The notes under the pieces: model-generated
Told to the model about the DNA's origin: nothing
Database searches by the model: none
Seen by the model: only the letters and a program-made list of their open reading frames with translations
Translations under genes and position numbers: made by a program
In this document: piece after piece, positions 1 through 8,996 of the stretch
Numbering within the stretch: position 1 is the stretch's first letter
How the letters are laid out: each line of letters begins with the position of its first letter
From: Rikenellaceae bacterium DTU049
GTDB taxonomy: Bacteria; Bacteroidota; Bacteroidia; Bacteroidales; DTU049
Length of the DNA stretch: 52,137 nt
Reading direction: 5' to 3'
Assembly (NCBI GenBank): GCA_001513285.1
Contig: LFTI01000095.1
Span: forward strand, 1-52,137

Positions 1-68
1 ATTTTTCTTTATTTTTTTTAAAATAAAATATTCAAATTGACTTTTTAAGGGATGACTAATTATTGTTT

Positions 69-1412
69 CTAGTTGTTTTTTTGTGAGTTTGATATTATCC
101 TTTTCTTTATTTTTCTTAACAGATTTTTTAACATCAGTTTTTTCAGGCTTTTATTTGTAGTTTTATTAATATCATCATCTTTTTGTTTTTTAGTAACATT
201 TAGTTCTTTATCAGCTTGTTGTGATAAAATATTATCAATTCTTGTTATGAAATCACTTAAAATATTCATATAATTAATATATGCATCATATGGTGAGCCA
301 TAAGGATTAAAATATTTATGTACATCGCCATCAGAGAACCATTTAGTACACATATAATAAAAATGGTCACTTGTTTGTAGATATAACCAATCTTTGAAAA
401 TATCAGGATTATTTGTTTGTAAGACTTTATCTCTTAGCGAATATAATGTGTTAAAAGCATCCTCTTGTAGATCGTTTCCTAACCAAGCTGTGAGATCTCT
501 TTCTTCATCTGCCCATGAAGTAGGGTATGGTACATGCAGTGGAGCAACAGGTTGAAGTATTTCTATGAGTTCTGTAGGATTAGCAAACTCATAATCTGAA
601 TGTGAAAATATTCTACCTGGTAATGCCCTCATAAAATCAAAAATACCTGTTTCCTTCCATTGATGTTCTCCAAAAGTTTCATAATCCATAAATAAATTAA
701 CAACTTCATGGTTTTTATCAATATTATTTAGCCAGTCTACATATTTATCTGCTGTCAATGGCCATTGGTCCCATCCTCTGTTAGAAAATCTGAAAGCAAT
801 ATCATCGCTAAGTTGATAGTCTTTTAGTAAAAGTTTAAGTTCTGGATTTCTGACGTTATAATAAAGAAAATGTGGACTTTTCCAACCTAATATATGTTTA
901 GCTCCCTCAGCCAGCATTACTTTATATCCTAAATCTGCTACATATTCACCTATTTGGTCACTATAAATAAGCTCAGTATTTCTAAAAGCTGTACTAGGTT
1001 TCACACCTAATAAAGATTGTAATTTTTCTTGTTGTAAATTAATCTGAGAATAAAATTCTTCTTTAGAAATCACAGATGCCAAAGAGTGGCTATAAGTCTC
1101 TGCTAAAAACTCTACTGCACCAGTATTGGCTAATAGTTTGAAACTCTCAATAACTTCTGGAGCATATTTTTCAAATTGCTCAAGGGCTACTCCAGAGATA
1201 GAAAAGGCCACTCTAAAACGTTGCCCAAATGTTTGAATAAGTTCATACAGTAATTGATTCATTGGCAAATAACACTTATCTGCAACTCTACGTAGTATAT
1301 ATTGATTTTGATAATCATCATAATAATGATGATTAAGTCCTATGTCAAAAAATCTGTAAGTTCTCAATCTTATGGGTTGATGAACTTGGAAATAAAAACA
1401 AATATATCTCAT
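69..1412 (-). CDS. Glycoside hydrolase family 57 alpha-glucan hydrolase (alpha-amylase-like)
   Basis: Cytoplasmic GH57 enzyme acting on alpha-1,4-glucans such as glycogen. The N-terminus carries the family signature FQVHQPIRLR (residues 8-17). The expected nucleophile is Glu147 in FRNTELIYSD and the second catalytic region is MDYETFGEHQW around residues 242-252. There is no signal peptide, so it acts inside the cell. The last ~45 residues are Lys/Asn-rich, lie beyond the catalytic domain and look like a disordered tail. It is the last gene of a minus-strand operon, 7 bp after the glycosyltransferase gene. The same trio (debranching enzyme, GT4 synthase, GH57) is familiar from Bacteroides genomes. 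Family assignment is firm; whether it is an amylase or a transferase is not decidable here. Confidence 0.9.
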   Translation of the reverse strand: MRYICFYFQVHQPIRLRTYRFFDIGLNHHYYDDYQNQYILRRVADKCYLPMNQLLYELIQTFGQRFRVAFSISGVALEQFEKYAPEVIESFKLLANTGAVEFLAETYSHSLASVISKEEFYSQINLQQEKLQSLLGVKPSTAFRNTELIYSDQIGEYVADLGYKVMLAEGAKHILGWKSPHFLYYNVRNPELKLLLKDYQLSDDIAFRFSNRGWDQWPLTADKYVDWLNNIDKNHEVVNLFMDYETFGEHQWKETGIFDFMRALPGRIFSHSDYEFANPTELIEILQPVAPLHVPYPTSWADEERDLTAWLGNDLQEDAFNTLYSLRDKVLQTNNPDIFKDWLYLQTSDHFYYMCTKWFSDGDVHKYFNPYGSPYDAYINYMNILSDFITRIDNILSQQADKELNVTKKQKDDDINKTTNKSLKKLMLKNLLRKIKKRIISNSQKNN

Positions 1413-1419
1413 ACACTTA

Positions 1420-2715
1420 TCATTTTAAAATTAAATATTCTTGTAATAAAGATTCATACAGTTGTTTAACTTCATAAGCTGAATTATCCCATTTTAACTG
1501 ATCTACCTCATCTTTACTATATTTTTGAAACATTTTATTAATAGCTGGATAATGTAAAATGCCATAAATAGCGTTAGCCATAGCATCTATATCCCAAAAG
1601 TCCACTTTAATAGCATGTTTAAGAACCTCTGCTACACCACTTTGTTTAGAAATTACTATTGGAATATTAGACATCAAAGCCTCGAGTGGCGAAATACCAA
1701 AAGGTTCAGAAACACTTGGCATCACATAAACATCACTATACGAAAGCACTTCTTCTACTTCGGGACCTTTTAGAAAACCAGTAAAATGAATCTTGTGTCC
1801 TATACGATATCGAGCTGCTAATCTGATTATTCTGGGAAACATATCTCCAGAGCCAGCCATCACAAATCTCACATCATTATCATATTGTAATAATTTGCGA
1901 GCAGTTTCTACAAAATATTCTGGTCCTTTTTGAAAAGTTATTCTCCCAATATAAGTTACTACTTTTTCTTTATAAGGTTTCTGCACTTTAGGTCTTGTAT
2001 TAAAATTAAAAGCGTCTGCACCATTATAAATAGTAAATACTTTGTCAGGATTAATACCATATCTATTGATCACTATATTTCTTGTAAAGTTAGATACGGT
2101 GATAACTTTATCAGCTTGCATCATACCTTCACGTTCGATATTATATACATCTTGGTTAATATTTTCACCACTTCGATCAAACTCCGTAGCATGTACATGC
2201 ACTACTAGTGGTTTACCACTTGTGTTTTTAGCTGATATACCAGCAGGATATGTTAACCAATCATGAGCATGTATTACATCGAAATCATTTGTAGCAGCTA
2301 GAGCACTAGCAATTAATGCATATCTAGATACTTCATACATTAGATTAGGGCCATATATACCTGAGAATTGATATTTTTGTTTAAAAAATTCATTTTTTGT
2401 AATTTCTTCTTTAATTAAATTTTCATATTCTTTAGTATAATATTCCGGACTAATATAAGGAATTATTTTAGAAGCTATTTGTATATATTTCAATCTTTTC
2501 CAAAGTTCTACAGTAGATTGATCTTCTAGATTAATTTCAAAATCTGAAGCATTTACTATTCTAATTTCATTATCTTCGTCTCCAAAGGCTTTAGGAACAA
2601 CAAAAATAATCTCTACACCTTGCCTCAGGAGAGCTTTAGTGAGCCCATAGCAGGCTGTACCTAACCCACCTGAAATATGTGGTGGAAATTCCCAACCAAA
2701 CATCAATACTCTCAT
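1420..2715 (-). CDS. GT4 family glycosyltransferase, glycogen synthase-like
   Basis: Retaining GT-B glycosyltransferase expected to elongate alpha-1,4-glucan from a nucleotide sugar in the cytoplasm. The N-terminal domain begins with the synthase-type loop FPPHISGGLGTACYGL (residues ~10-25). The C-terminal domain has the GT4 signature EPFGISPLEALMSNIPIV (~338-355), with the E-x7-E pattern of the donor site, followed by SGVAEVL. Its start overlaps the stop of the debranching gene by 4 nt (ATGA), implying translational coupling. The 431-residue length suits the Bacteroidota-type synthase, which differs from GlgA of Escherichia coli. The glycogen role rests on the flanking debranching enzyme and GH57 genes. 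Confidence 0.85.
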   Translation of the reverse strand: MRVLMFGWEFPPHISGGLGTACYGLTKALLRQGVEIIFVVPKAFGDEDNEIRIVNASDFEINLEDQSTVELWKRLKYIQIASKIIPYISPEYYTKEYENLIKEEITKNEFFKQKYQFSGIYGPNLMYEVSRYALIASALAATNDFDVIHAHDWLTYPAGISAKNTSGKPLVVHVHATEFDRSGENINQDVYNIEREGMMQADKVITVSNFTRNIVINRYGINPDKVFTIYNGADAFNFNTRPKVQKPYKEKVVTYIGRITFQKGPEYFVETARKLLQYDNDVRFVMAGSGDMFPRIIRLAARYRIGHKIHFTGFLKGPEVEEVLSYSDVYVMPSVSEPFGISPLEALMSNIPIVISKQSGVAEVLKHAIKVDFWDIDAMANAIYGILHYPAINKMFQKYSKDEVDQLKWDNSAYEVKQLYESLLQEYLILK

Positions 2716-4664
2716 AGATTTTTATATTTTTCAATTAACCATTTAATTCTCATAATTTCTGCTACACTCCAAGCTTGAGAAATAGCTCCACCAGGTTTGT
2801 GTGGTGGATCACCATCAAAGACCTCACTTATACTACCTACACCATGTTCAGATAAAGTTGACTCTAAATCGAAATAAATTTTTTCAATAAATGGAATTCC
2901 ATTTTTACCAAAAATTCTAAGATATCCTTCAGCGAAAGCACCTAAAAGCCATGGCCACACAGTTCCTTGATGATATGCGAGATCTCTCTCTTTTATAGGT
3001 CCTTCATAATGACCACGATAATGTGGACATTTGGGACTTAAAGTTCGCAAGCCTCTTGGTGTCAAAAGCTCTTGCTGTATTCTCTCTAGAACAGATAATC
3101 TTTTTTTCTCATCTAGACAAACGTATGGTAAAGAAGTTGCAAAAACCATATTAGGACGTACACACCAGTCTTTTTCTCCATCATCTACACAATCAGCTAA
3201 GTAGCCATGTTGCTCATCCCAAAAAGTTTCTAAAAAAGAGTTTTCAATTTTTTCTTTTAATGGTAACCAATCATCTATAAATTCTTTGTCATTTATATGT
3301 TCAGCTAAATAAATAGCATAGCAAATAGCATTATACCATAGAGCATTGATATCTATCGGTTTCCCGTAACGAGGAGTTACTGGTTTACCATCTACAATAG
3401 CATCCATCCAAGTTAGAGCATATCCCGGTAATTTAGCATTTATCAATCCATCCTCACTCATCCATATTCCTTTAGCCTCTCCATTACGATAGCCATAAAG
3501 TATAGATTGTAAGTCATTTTTATATAATCGCCAGATTTTCATCGGTGTTTCATTAGTAAATAATTGATATTGCTGCAAAGTCCAGAAAAGCCATAATGAT
3601 GTATCAGCAGAATTAATAGCTACGCGTTGCTGTTTACCTACATTGGGCAGTAATGGACCTTTTTTATCAGCTAAAAGCGTATCTATAGCCTTTTTACATA
3701 GATCATAATTACCAGTTACTAATGTCAACCCTGGTAAAGAAATTAGAGTATCACGTCCCCATCTGCCAAACCAATGATAGCCAGCTTTTATTTCCACATC
3801 ATTACCACGCTGAATGATAAATTGCTGAGCAGAATTAATTAAATTATTTTCATAACTATCGCGTGGTATTCTATTTTTTAGCTCATTATTAAATAACCTT
3901 TTTAGCATATTAGGTTTAGTCTCTGATAAACCTGCACTTATAATTACACTTTCATTTTTCTTGATAGGAAATTCAAAATATCCTGGCACAAGTAAATCTT
4001 CATGTCCATCATAGCCACGTTCTAGCTCTTTCCTATATTCTATATTATAATACCAATCTGGAGCATGAACATATTTAGACTCTTTAGAAATTTGTATATA
4101 CAATGAACTATAACCTTGGTATAGCTTCATAATGATTCCATTCTCACATTCTTCATAATTTTTATTAGCATACATATTTGCTTTACTGAGAGTGTGATAA
4201 TTTCTAAAAGCTAAAAATGGCTTTAAACGCAATAATGTATCGCTATGAGCATCTAATAGAGTATATTTGATGAGGACTCTATCTTCTTTATTTATAAATA
4301 ACAATTGTTTAGACAAAACTACACCTCCTACACGATAAATAAGAGTAGGAATAGGTACACTTTGAAATTCCTCAACATATTTATGCCCTTTAGGAAAATA
4401 AATAGGACCAGGATATTGATGAATACCAATATTAAACTCAGCATCATGCTGTATAATGCTCTCATCTATAGCAGAAAGGAAAACATGTAAATCATCATCT
4501 AATTGAGGTTGGGGTGAAACTAACAAACCATGATACTTTCGCGTATTGCAATATATAATTGTAGTGCTCGCATATGATCCAGCTCTATTAGCCCTGATAA
4601 TCTCTCTATTCAATGAAAACTCTAAATTTACAAGCTGCTGTTTGTCAAATAATAAATAACTCAT
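2712..4664 (-). CDS. Glycogen debranching enzyme (amylo-alpha-1,6-glucosidase type)
   Basis: Predicted to hydrolyse alpha-1,6 branch points of glycogen in the cytoplasm. An N-terminal beta-rich domain (~1-270, with SYASTTIIYCNTRKYHGLL near 35) is followed by a C-terminal six-hairpin domain. That domain carries the characteristic GYHWFGRWGRDTLISLPGL stretch near residue 300 and AYHQGTVWPWLLGAF near 590. I start at the ATG at 4664 (MSYLLFDKQQ) rather than an in-frame TTG two codons upstream. The gene heads the three-gene minus-strand glycogen operon, preceded by a TAATTTTG box. The call is confident; chain specificity is inferred from family. Confidence 0.9.
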   Translation of the reverse strand: MSYLLFDKQQLVNLEFSLNREIIRANRAGSYASTTIIYCNTRKYHGLLVSPQPQLDDDLHVFLSAIDESIIQHDAEFNIGIHQYPGPIYFPKGHKYVEEFQSVPIPTLIYRVGGVVLSKQLLFINKEDRVLIKYTLLDAHSDTLLRLKPFLAFRNYHTLSKANMYANKNYEECENGIIMKLYQGYSSLYIQISKESKYVHAPDWYYNIEYRKELERGYDGHEDLLVPGYFEFPIKKNESVIISAGLSETKPNMLKRLFNNELKNRIPRDSYENNLINSAQQFIIQRGNDVEIKAGYHWFGRWGRDTLISLPGLTLVTGNYDLCKKAIDTLLADKKGPLLPNVGKQQRVAINSADTSLWLFWTLQQYQLFTNETPMKIWRLYKNDLQSILYGYRNGEAKGIWMSEDGLINAKLPGYALTWMDAIVDGKPVTPRYGKPIDINALWYNAICYAIYLAEHINDKEFIDDWLPLKEKIENSFLETFWDEQHGYLADCVDDGEKDWCVRPNMVFATSLPYVCLDEKKRLSVLERIQQELLTPRGLRTLSPKCPHYRGHYEGPIKERDLAYHQGTVWPWLLGAFAEGYLRIFGKNGIPFIEKIYFDLESTLSEHGVGSISEVFDGDPPHKPGGAISQAWSVAEIMRIKWLIEKYKNL

Positions 4665-4684
4665 ACTCAATAGTATATTTTTTG

Positions 4685-4692
4685 CAAAATTA
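4685..4692 (-). promoter_or_regulatory. -7 promoter box of the glycogen operon
   Basis: Minus-strand TAATTTTG followed by CA, a perfect match to the Bacteroidota -7 consensus TAnnTTTG. It lies 20 bp upstream of the ATG of the debranching gene. No convincing -33 TTTG is visible at the usual spacing. Confidence 0.6.
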
Positions 4693-4972
4693 ATAAAATA
4701 ATGTCAATTTATAAAATAAATATGTTAATTAAATGTAAAATAATTGTTATTTGTTTATTTTTTTTCAACTATAATAATATAATAAAAATTATAGAAAAAT
4801 CTCATATTCAAAAATGCGGGATTAATTAGAGTAGACTAATAATTTTGGAGTTATTTCATAAATTAAAAAAATATTTGGGAAAATTTATTATCTAAACTCT
4901 TATATCAAAAAAATAAAAAAAATTTTTTTTATTTAAAAATTTTTTATAATTTTGCATGTCAAACCATAAAAA
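4693..4972. other. AT-rich divergent intergenic region
   Basis: About 280 bp of very AT-rich spacer between the divergent glycogen operon and the lipoprotein gene. Besides the two promoter boxes at its edges, it holds another TAATTTTG at 4840-4847 (plus) with no obvious gene close behind it. That could give the lipoprotein mRNA a longer leader. I see no RNA gene, repeat or hairpin of note. Confidence 0.4.
4947..4954 (+). promoter_or_regulatory. -7 promoter box of the lipoprotein gene
   Basis: TAATTTTG followed by CA fits TAnnTTTG exactly and ends 18 bp before the ATG at 4973, so the leader is short. Confidence 0.6.
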
Positions 4973-5284
4973 ATGAAAATGGATATGAAAAATTTAGTAG
5001 TAGTAGCATTAGTAGCAGGTATGATGGTATTAGCATCATGCGGAAATGCTCAGAAAAAAGCAGAACAAGCAAAATTAGACAGTGCACGTATAGCAGATAG
5101 CATTGCAAAAGTACAAGCTGATAGCGCACGCATAGCTGATAGTTTAGCTCAAATCGAACAAGCAAGATTAGACAGCATTGCTCAAGCAGAAGCAGCTAGT
5201 CAAAAACAAACAACCCCAAAACCAGCAACCCCAAAACCAGAAACACAAACTGAACAAGTAAAAGCTGGTCAAGGTAAAGGCTAA
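4973..5284 (+). CDS. Small repeat-containing lipoprotein
   Basis: A 103-residue envelope protein. Residues ~1-24 form a lipoprotein signal ending in a lipobox LASC, so Cys24 is the predicted acylated residue. The mature part has repeats of the type ADSARIADSIAKVQ / ADSARIADSLAQIE / ARLDSIAQAE, an Ala/Asp/Ser-rich heptad-like pattern suggesting a helical or coiled-coil rod. It ends in a Thr-Pro-Lys-rich tail (two TPKPxTP units). In-frame ATGs at 4979 and 4985 are also possible starts. A promoter box and a strong terminator bound it, so it is a single-gene unit. It resembles short alanine-rich outer-membrane lipoproteins in layout, but I cannot name a family or function. Confidence 0.8.
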   Translation: MKMDMKNLVVVALVAGMMVLASCGNAQKKAEQAKLDSARIADSIAKVQADSARIADSLAQIEQARLDSIAQAEAASQKQTTPKPATPKPETQTEQVKAGQGKG

Positions 5285-5309
5285 GAACTTTCTTAAATAA
5301 AAGAAAGTA

Positions 5310-5340
5310 AAAAAGCCACTCATCATGAGTGGTTTTTTTA
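5310..5340. terminator. Bidirectional Rho-independent terminator
   Basis: A perfect 8-bp stem CCACTCAT/ATGAGTGG sits between an A-run on the left and TTTTTTT on the right, so it can stop transcription of both the lipoprotein gene (plus) and dusB (minus), which converge here. Confidence 0.85.
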
Positions 5341-5341
5341 T

Positions 5342-6322
5342 TTATACTTTTTCTTCAATATTTTTTATATCATTGAAAATGGAATGAATTTCTTCCAGAC
5401 TTGTTGCTTCTAATAATGCAACACGATATTGTTTTATATTTGCAATACCTTTAAAATAATTTTTAAAAAATTTTCTCATCTCAATAATAGCAACTTTTTC
5501 ATTTTTCATTGCTGCGAGTTCGTTGAAATGCCTTTTGCATATTGCTAATCTCTCGTTAATACTTATTGGTTTTGGTGAAATGTTTTTTAAAATATAATCA
5601 TTACAATCTCTAAAGATCCAAGGATTGCCGATAGCAGCTCTACCAATCATCACACCATCCACACCATAATCATCAAATAAAAGCTTTGCTTTCTCAGGAT
5701 TATCTATATCTCCATTTGCAATGAGGGGAATAGAAAAAGAAGAATCAGATTTTAATTTTAAAAAATAATCCCAATCAGCATTACCAGAATAAAGTTGTTT
5801 CCTAGTACGAGCATGTAGAGTCAGAGCTGCGATGCCACAATCTTGCAATCCACGTGCGATATTATCTATAATAATTGAAGTTTCATCCCAGCCTAATCTA
5901 GTTTTTACTGTTACTGGTACATTTACATTTTTAACAACATTTTTGGTTATTTCTAGCATTAATTCAGGATTTTTTAATAAAGCGGCACCAGCACCTTTAG
6001 ACACAATTTTTTTCATAGGACAACCAAAATTCAAATCTATAATATCTGCACCAGCAGATTCTACTAATTTAGCTGCTTGTCCCATTATTTCTGGATCATT
6101 ACCAAATATTTGAACTACAAAAGGGAACTCATCTTCATTTTTACTAATTTTATCAAAACTAACTTTTACATTTCTAATGATTGCATCAGCAGAAACGAAT
6201 TCAGAATATGTAAGTGTAGCTCCCATTTCTTTACAAATTTTTCTAAATACTTTATCAGTAATGCCATCCATAGGAGCTAAAATTATTGGATATCTACTAA
6301 GGTCAAACTTCCCTATTTGCAT
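5342..6322 (-). CDS. dusB: tRNA-dihydrouridine synthase, DusB/NifR3 type
   Basis: FMN-dependent enzyme that reduces uridine to dihydrouridine in the tRNA D-loop. The TIM barrel begins with the family motif ILAPMDGITDKVFR (residues ~15-28). The catalytic cysteine motif is DLNFGCPMKKIVSKGAGAALL around residue 100, which identifies the nifR3-type group. GVDGVMIGRAAIGNPWIF follows near 225 as the flavin-phosphate site. At 326 residues it is standard length. It is convergent with the lipoprotein gene across a shared terminator and divergent from the CPBP gene. The family is clear; the DusB subtype is the usual annotation for single-copy Bacteroidota enzymes. Confidence 0.92.
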   Translation of the reverse strand: MQIGKFDLSRYPIILAPMDGITDKVFRKICKEMGATLTYSEFVSADAIIRNVKVSFDKISKNEDEFPFVVQIFGNDPEIMGQAAKLVESAGADIIDLNFGCPMKKIVSKGAGAALLKNPELMLEITKNVVKNVNVPVTVKTRLGWDETSIIIDNIARGLQDCGIAALTLHARTRKQLYSGNADWDYFLKLKSDSSFSIPLIANGDIDNPEKAKLLFDDYGVDGVMIGRAAIGNPWIFRDCNDYILKNISPKPISINERLAICKRHFNELAAMKNEKVAIIEMRKFFKNYFKGIANIKQYRVALLEATSLEEIHSIFNDIKNIEEKV

Positions 6323-6332
6323 AGTTTTTTAT

Positions 6333-6340
6333 TAATTTTG
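6333..6340 (+). promoter_or_regulatory. -7 promoter box of the CPBP-aroD pair
   Basis: TAATTTTG followed by CA, 20 bp upstream of the ATG at 6361. It matches TAnnTTTG and lies in the 38-bp divergent gap with dusB. Confidence 0.6.
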
Positions 6341-6360
6341 CAGTAGTAAAATTAATAAAA

Positions 6361-7233
6361 ATGAACGATATTAAAATTAATTGGAAAAGTTTTTTAACTT
6401 TCTTAGCATTATTCCTGGCAGCAGCATTATTTTTTAACCTCGCCATGTCATTTGTACTTTTATCAACAAATAATTTAAGCAACCCCCGAGCAATAATGTT
6501 AGCAAATACTATCGCACATTTATTTACTTTTACAGGAGTAGGAATAGCTTTCCCATTATTAAATAAATATAAAATTTACGAATTTTATCAAAATAGACCA
6601 TATAAGGATTTGCTATTTTTAATACTAACGTTTTTTGTAGTTTTATTAATCCAACCATCTTTATCTTTATTAACTGAAATAACCAATTTGATAAAATTAC
6701 CATCAAATATTGATAATTTTTTTAGCCAATATGAAAATATGGCAAATGAATTATTGAAACAAACAATGAGTGGTAGTGGTATTGGCTTTTTGTTATTGAA
6801 TATAGTCTATGTGGCATTGGTGCCAGCTGTTGGTGAAGAATTAATCTTTAGAGGAATAATACAAAAATATTTAATAAAATTAACAAAACATGCATGGATT
6901 GGCATTATCTTAACAGGACTTATTTTTAGCTTATTCCATTTATCCTGGAGTACAATTTTAGCAATTTGGTTTTTTGGGATTATTTTAGGAATAGTATATT
7001 ATACCACTGGCAATATCTGGTATTCTATATTTATGCATTTTATAAATAATCTAATGGCAACCCTCTCATATTGGTTAGCTAGTAACAATAAAATTTCTTA
7101 TTCATTAGAAGAAATTGATAATATTAAATTTCCACTATGGACAGAATTAATATCACTAATATTAATGATTTTATTTATAATTTTTCTATTAAAATTTATT
7201 AAATTAAAGAGAGAAAACACAAAAGATATTTGA
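6361..7233 (+). CDS. CPBP family intramembrane glutamic protease (Abi/CAAX type)
   Basis: Polytopic inner-membrane protein of 290 residues with about seven hydrophobic segments. The three CPBP motifs are intact: E159-E160-x3-R164 (VGEELIFRG), F/H in FSLFHLSW (H193), and HFINN (H226, N230). These form the Rce1-like active site. The family includes prenyl-protein proteases, bacteriocin self-immunity proteins and proteins of unknown substrate; no bacteriocin gene is nearby, so the role is open. The stop codon overlaps the aroD start (TGATG), indicating a two-gene operon. Confidence 0.85.
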   Translation: MNDIKINWKSFLTFLALFLAAALFFNLAMSFVLLSTNNLSNPRAIMLANTIAHLFTFTGVGIAFPLLNKYKIYEFYQNRPYKDLLFLILTFFVVLLIQPSLSLLTEITNLIKLPSNIDNFFSQYENMANELLKQTMSGSGIGFLLLNIVYVALVPAVGEELIFRGIIQKYLIKLTKHAWIGIILTGLIFSLFHLSWSTILAIWFFGIILGIVYYTTGNIWYSIFMHFINNLMATLSYWLASNNKISYSLEEIDNIKFPLWTELISLILMILFIIFLLKFIKLKRENTKDI

Positions 7234-7883
7234 TGAAAACAAAAATTTTTCAAACAATAAATATAGATGATGAAAAATATATAAACTCTTTGATAAAAAT
7301 ATATCCATATATAGAATTACGCTTAGATTATATCACAAAAACGAATATTGAAAATATTTTCACAAAAAAAAATGATAAAAATGAGATTATAGCTACCATA
7401 CCTATCAAAGGAACAAATAATGAATATGCATTTGCAGTATTCAATAAAGTAATTAATTTGGGAAGTGATTATATAGACTTAAATATAGAAAGCTTAAAAT
7501 ATCAAGAAACTACTGCAATAATTAATTACGCAATAACAAAAAAATGCAAAACAATTTTATCAGTTCATAAAATAAATGGCATAATAGACATTAATGAAAT
7601 AGATGAACTTTTAAAGCAACAAAAAGAATATAAAATCGATTATCTAAAAATCGTGCTAAACCCTGCAAATGAAAAAGAATATCAATTTTTTTGTAATCTA
7701 TACAAAACATATAAAAATATAATATTTTTATGCATTGGTAAATATAGTATGGATTCTAGAATTTTTGCAATTAAAAATGAAGTTCCATTTATTTACACAT
7801 TAAGTGATGAAAGCGTAATGATGTATGATGGTCAGGTATATAACAGTGATTTAATGAGGAGAATAGAAGAAAGCATAGGATGA
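7233..7883 (+). CDS. aroD: Type I 3-dehydroquinate dehydratase
   Basis: Third step of the shikimate pathway: dehydration of 3-dehydroquinate through a Schiff base. I see ELRLD at residues 28-32, the catalytic His112 in ILSVHKI, and the Schiff-base Lys139 in YLKIVLNP. The C-terminal IGKYSMDSRIFA matches the substrate-binding MGxxGxxSR region but is degraded. The protein is short and AT-driven (many Lys/Ile/Asn). I use the ATG at 7233, which overlaps the CPBP stop as TGATG, rather than the upstream TTG at 7230. An IS-like element begins directly after the stop codon. Fairly confident. Confidence 0.82.
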   Translation: MKTKIFQTINIDDEKYINSLIKIYPYIELRLDYITKTNIENIFTKKNDKNEIIATIPIKGTNNEYAFAVFNKVINLGSDYIDLNIESLKYQETTAIINYAITKKCKTILSVHKINGIIDINEIDELLKQQKEYKIDYLKIVLNPANEKEYQFFCNLYKTYKNIIFLCIGKYSMDSRIFAIKNEVPFIYTLSDESVMMYDGQVYNSDLMRRIEESIG

Positions 7884-7925
7884 GGGTTTGAGGAGATGGA
7901 TTGCAAAAGGAATGGTAAGGGGTTT

Positions 7926-7947
7926 GTATAACATTTCTATGTTATAC
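7926..7947. promoter_or_regulatory. Palindrome upstream of transposase 1
   Basis: Perfect 9-bp inverted repeat GTATAACAT-TTCT-ATGTTATAC lying 32 bp before the TAATTTTG box (7980-7987) of the transposase gene. A third half-site GTATAAC occurs just after the gene at 9008-9014. This arrangement suits an operator or a subterminal transposase-binding site; the function is inferred. Confidence 0.45.
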
Positions 7948-8003
7948 TTTAAACATTTTATTATTTTAATAAAATATATTAATTTTGTACAAATTTTATA
8001 ATT

Positions 8004-8996
8004 ATGAAAGAATTACTAGAAAACATCGATAAATACTTGGCTTTACACAAGGATCATAAGCGTGATTTTCTGGATCAGCTATATCAATTTCTCGTCAATA
8101 ACAATGCTACAGCTGTAGATTACCAAAAAGTAAAAATTCAATCTACCGCAGCTATCTGTCCAGATTGCAGAAGTGAGAATGTCATAAAGGCTGGTAAAAG
8201 AAATGGCAGACAAGTTTACAAATGCAAATCCTGCGGTTATCAATTCCGTGAAACAGCTCGCACCTTTGTCTATCGCATGCGAAAATATCCATTAATGCTT
8301 GACTATATGAGATGCATGCTCGAGGGTAAAAGTCTTCGTGCATGTGCTGATGAGGTTGGCATTTGTCTGAAAACAAGCTTCGAATGGCGGCACAAAATAT
8401 TAGCTGCTATTAGAGCTTTAGAAGGTGGTATAAGCTTTTCTGGTATTGTAGAAGCTGATGAACTGCTAATGAATTATTCAGAAAAAGGTAGAAAGTTTAA
8501 AAGCAAAGAAGAATATATGCGAGCTAAAAAGAAAAAACATCCAAAGGTAGCAGTATTAGTAGTTACCGACAGAGAAGGTAATTTACTTTTCAAACATTTA
8601 GGAGATAAAAAAGTTAAGAATGAGCAATTGAAAGAAGAGCTAAAGAATAGATTGTCTGAAGGCAATCTGATATGTGTAAAGCCCAAGAAAGAGTTCAAAA
8701 AAGCTGTGAAAAGTTTGCAAAGTAAAAAAGTGATTGTAAACAAAAGACAGATAAAACGCGGAATTTATAGTGTAAAGATAGTAGAAAGCAAAATAAGTGA
8801 TTTCAAAACTTGGGTGAGTAGATTTCACGGAGTAGCTACGAAGTACTTGCAAAGCTATTTGATGTGGTTTGTGATAATGAATAAATATTTAAAAGAGTTG
8901 ATAGATCCTGACATTGGCAGACTATTGAACTTGTCATCGCACGACAGATGGGCGTGGGACAAGTATCGAGAAATAATAACTCAAAGATATGAATAA
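8004..8996 (+). CDS. IS1595-family (ISXO2-like) transposase, probably catalytically impaired
   Basis: A 330-residue protein with an N-terminal zinc ribbon (Cys52, 55, 74, 77 in CPDC/CKSC), a helix-turn-helix-like middle part and an ISXO2-type DDE domain. The first catalytic Asp is D152 in VEADE. The family C-terminal motif GVATKYLQSYLMWF is near residue 278. Aligned with the second copy in this window, the place where that copy has D227 (SPDNEEF) reads VKPKKEF here, so the second catalytic Asp seems missing. E261 could be the third acidic residue. The frame is intact and has a clean promoter box. It is either an inactive remnant kept open by chance or a domesticated DNA-binding protein. Confidence 0.85.
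   Translation: MKELLENIDKYLALHKDHKRDFLDQLYQFLVNNNATAVDYQKVKIQSTAAICPDCRSENVIKAGKRNGRQVYKCKSCGYQFRETARTFVYRMRKYPLMLDYMRCMLEGKSLRACADEVGICLKTSFEWRHKILAAIRALEGGISFSGIVEADELLMNYSEKGRKFKSKEEYMRAKKKKHPKVAVLVVTDREGNLLFKHLGDKKVKNEQLKEELKNRLSEGNLICVKPKKEFKKAVKSLQSKKVIVNKRQIKRGIYSVKIVESKISDFKTWVSRFHGVATKYLQSYLMWFVIMNKYLKELIDPDIGRLLNLSSHDRWAWDKYREIITQRYE

Noticed and set aside
4959-5165. 68-codon minus-strand frame opposite the lipoprotein gene
   Set aside because: It arises from the repeat structure of the lipoprotein gene read backwards (Leu/Val-rich) and lacks a promoter or start context.
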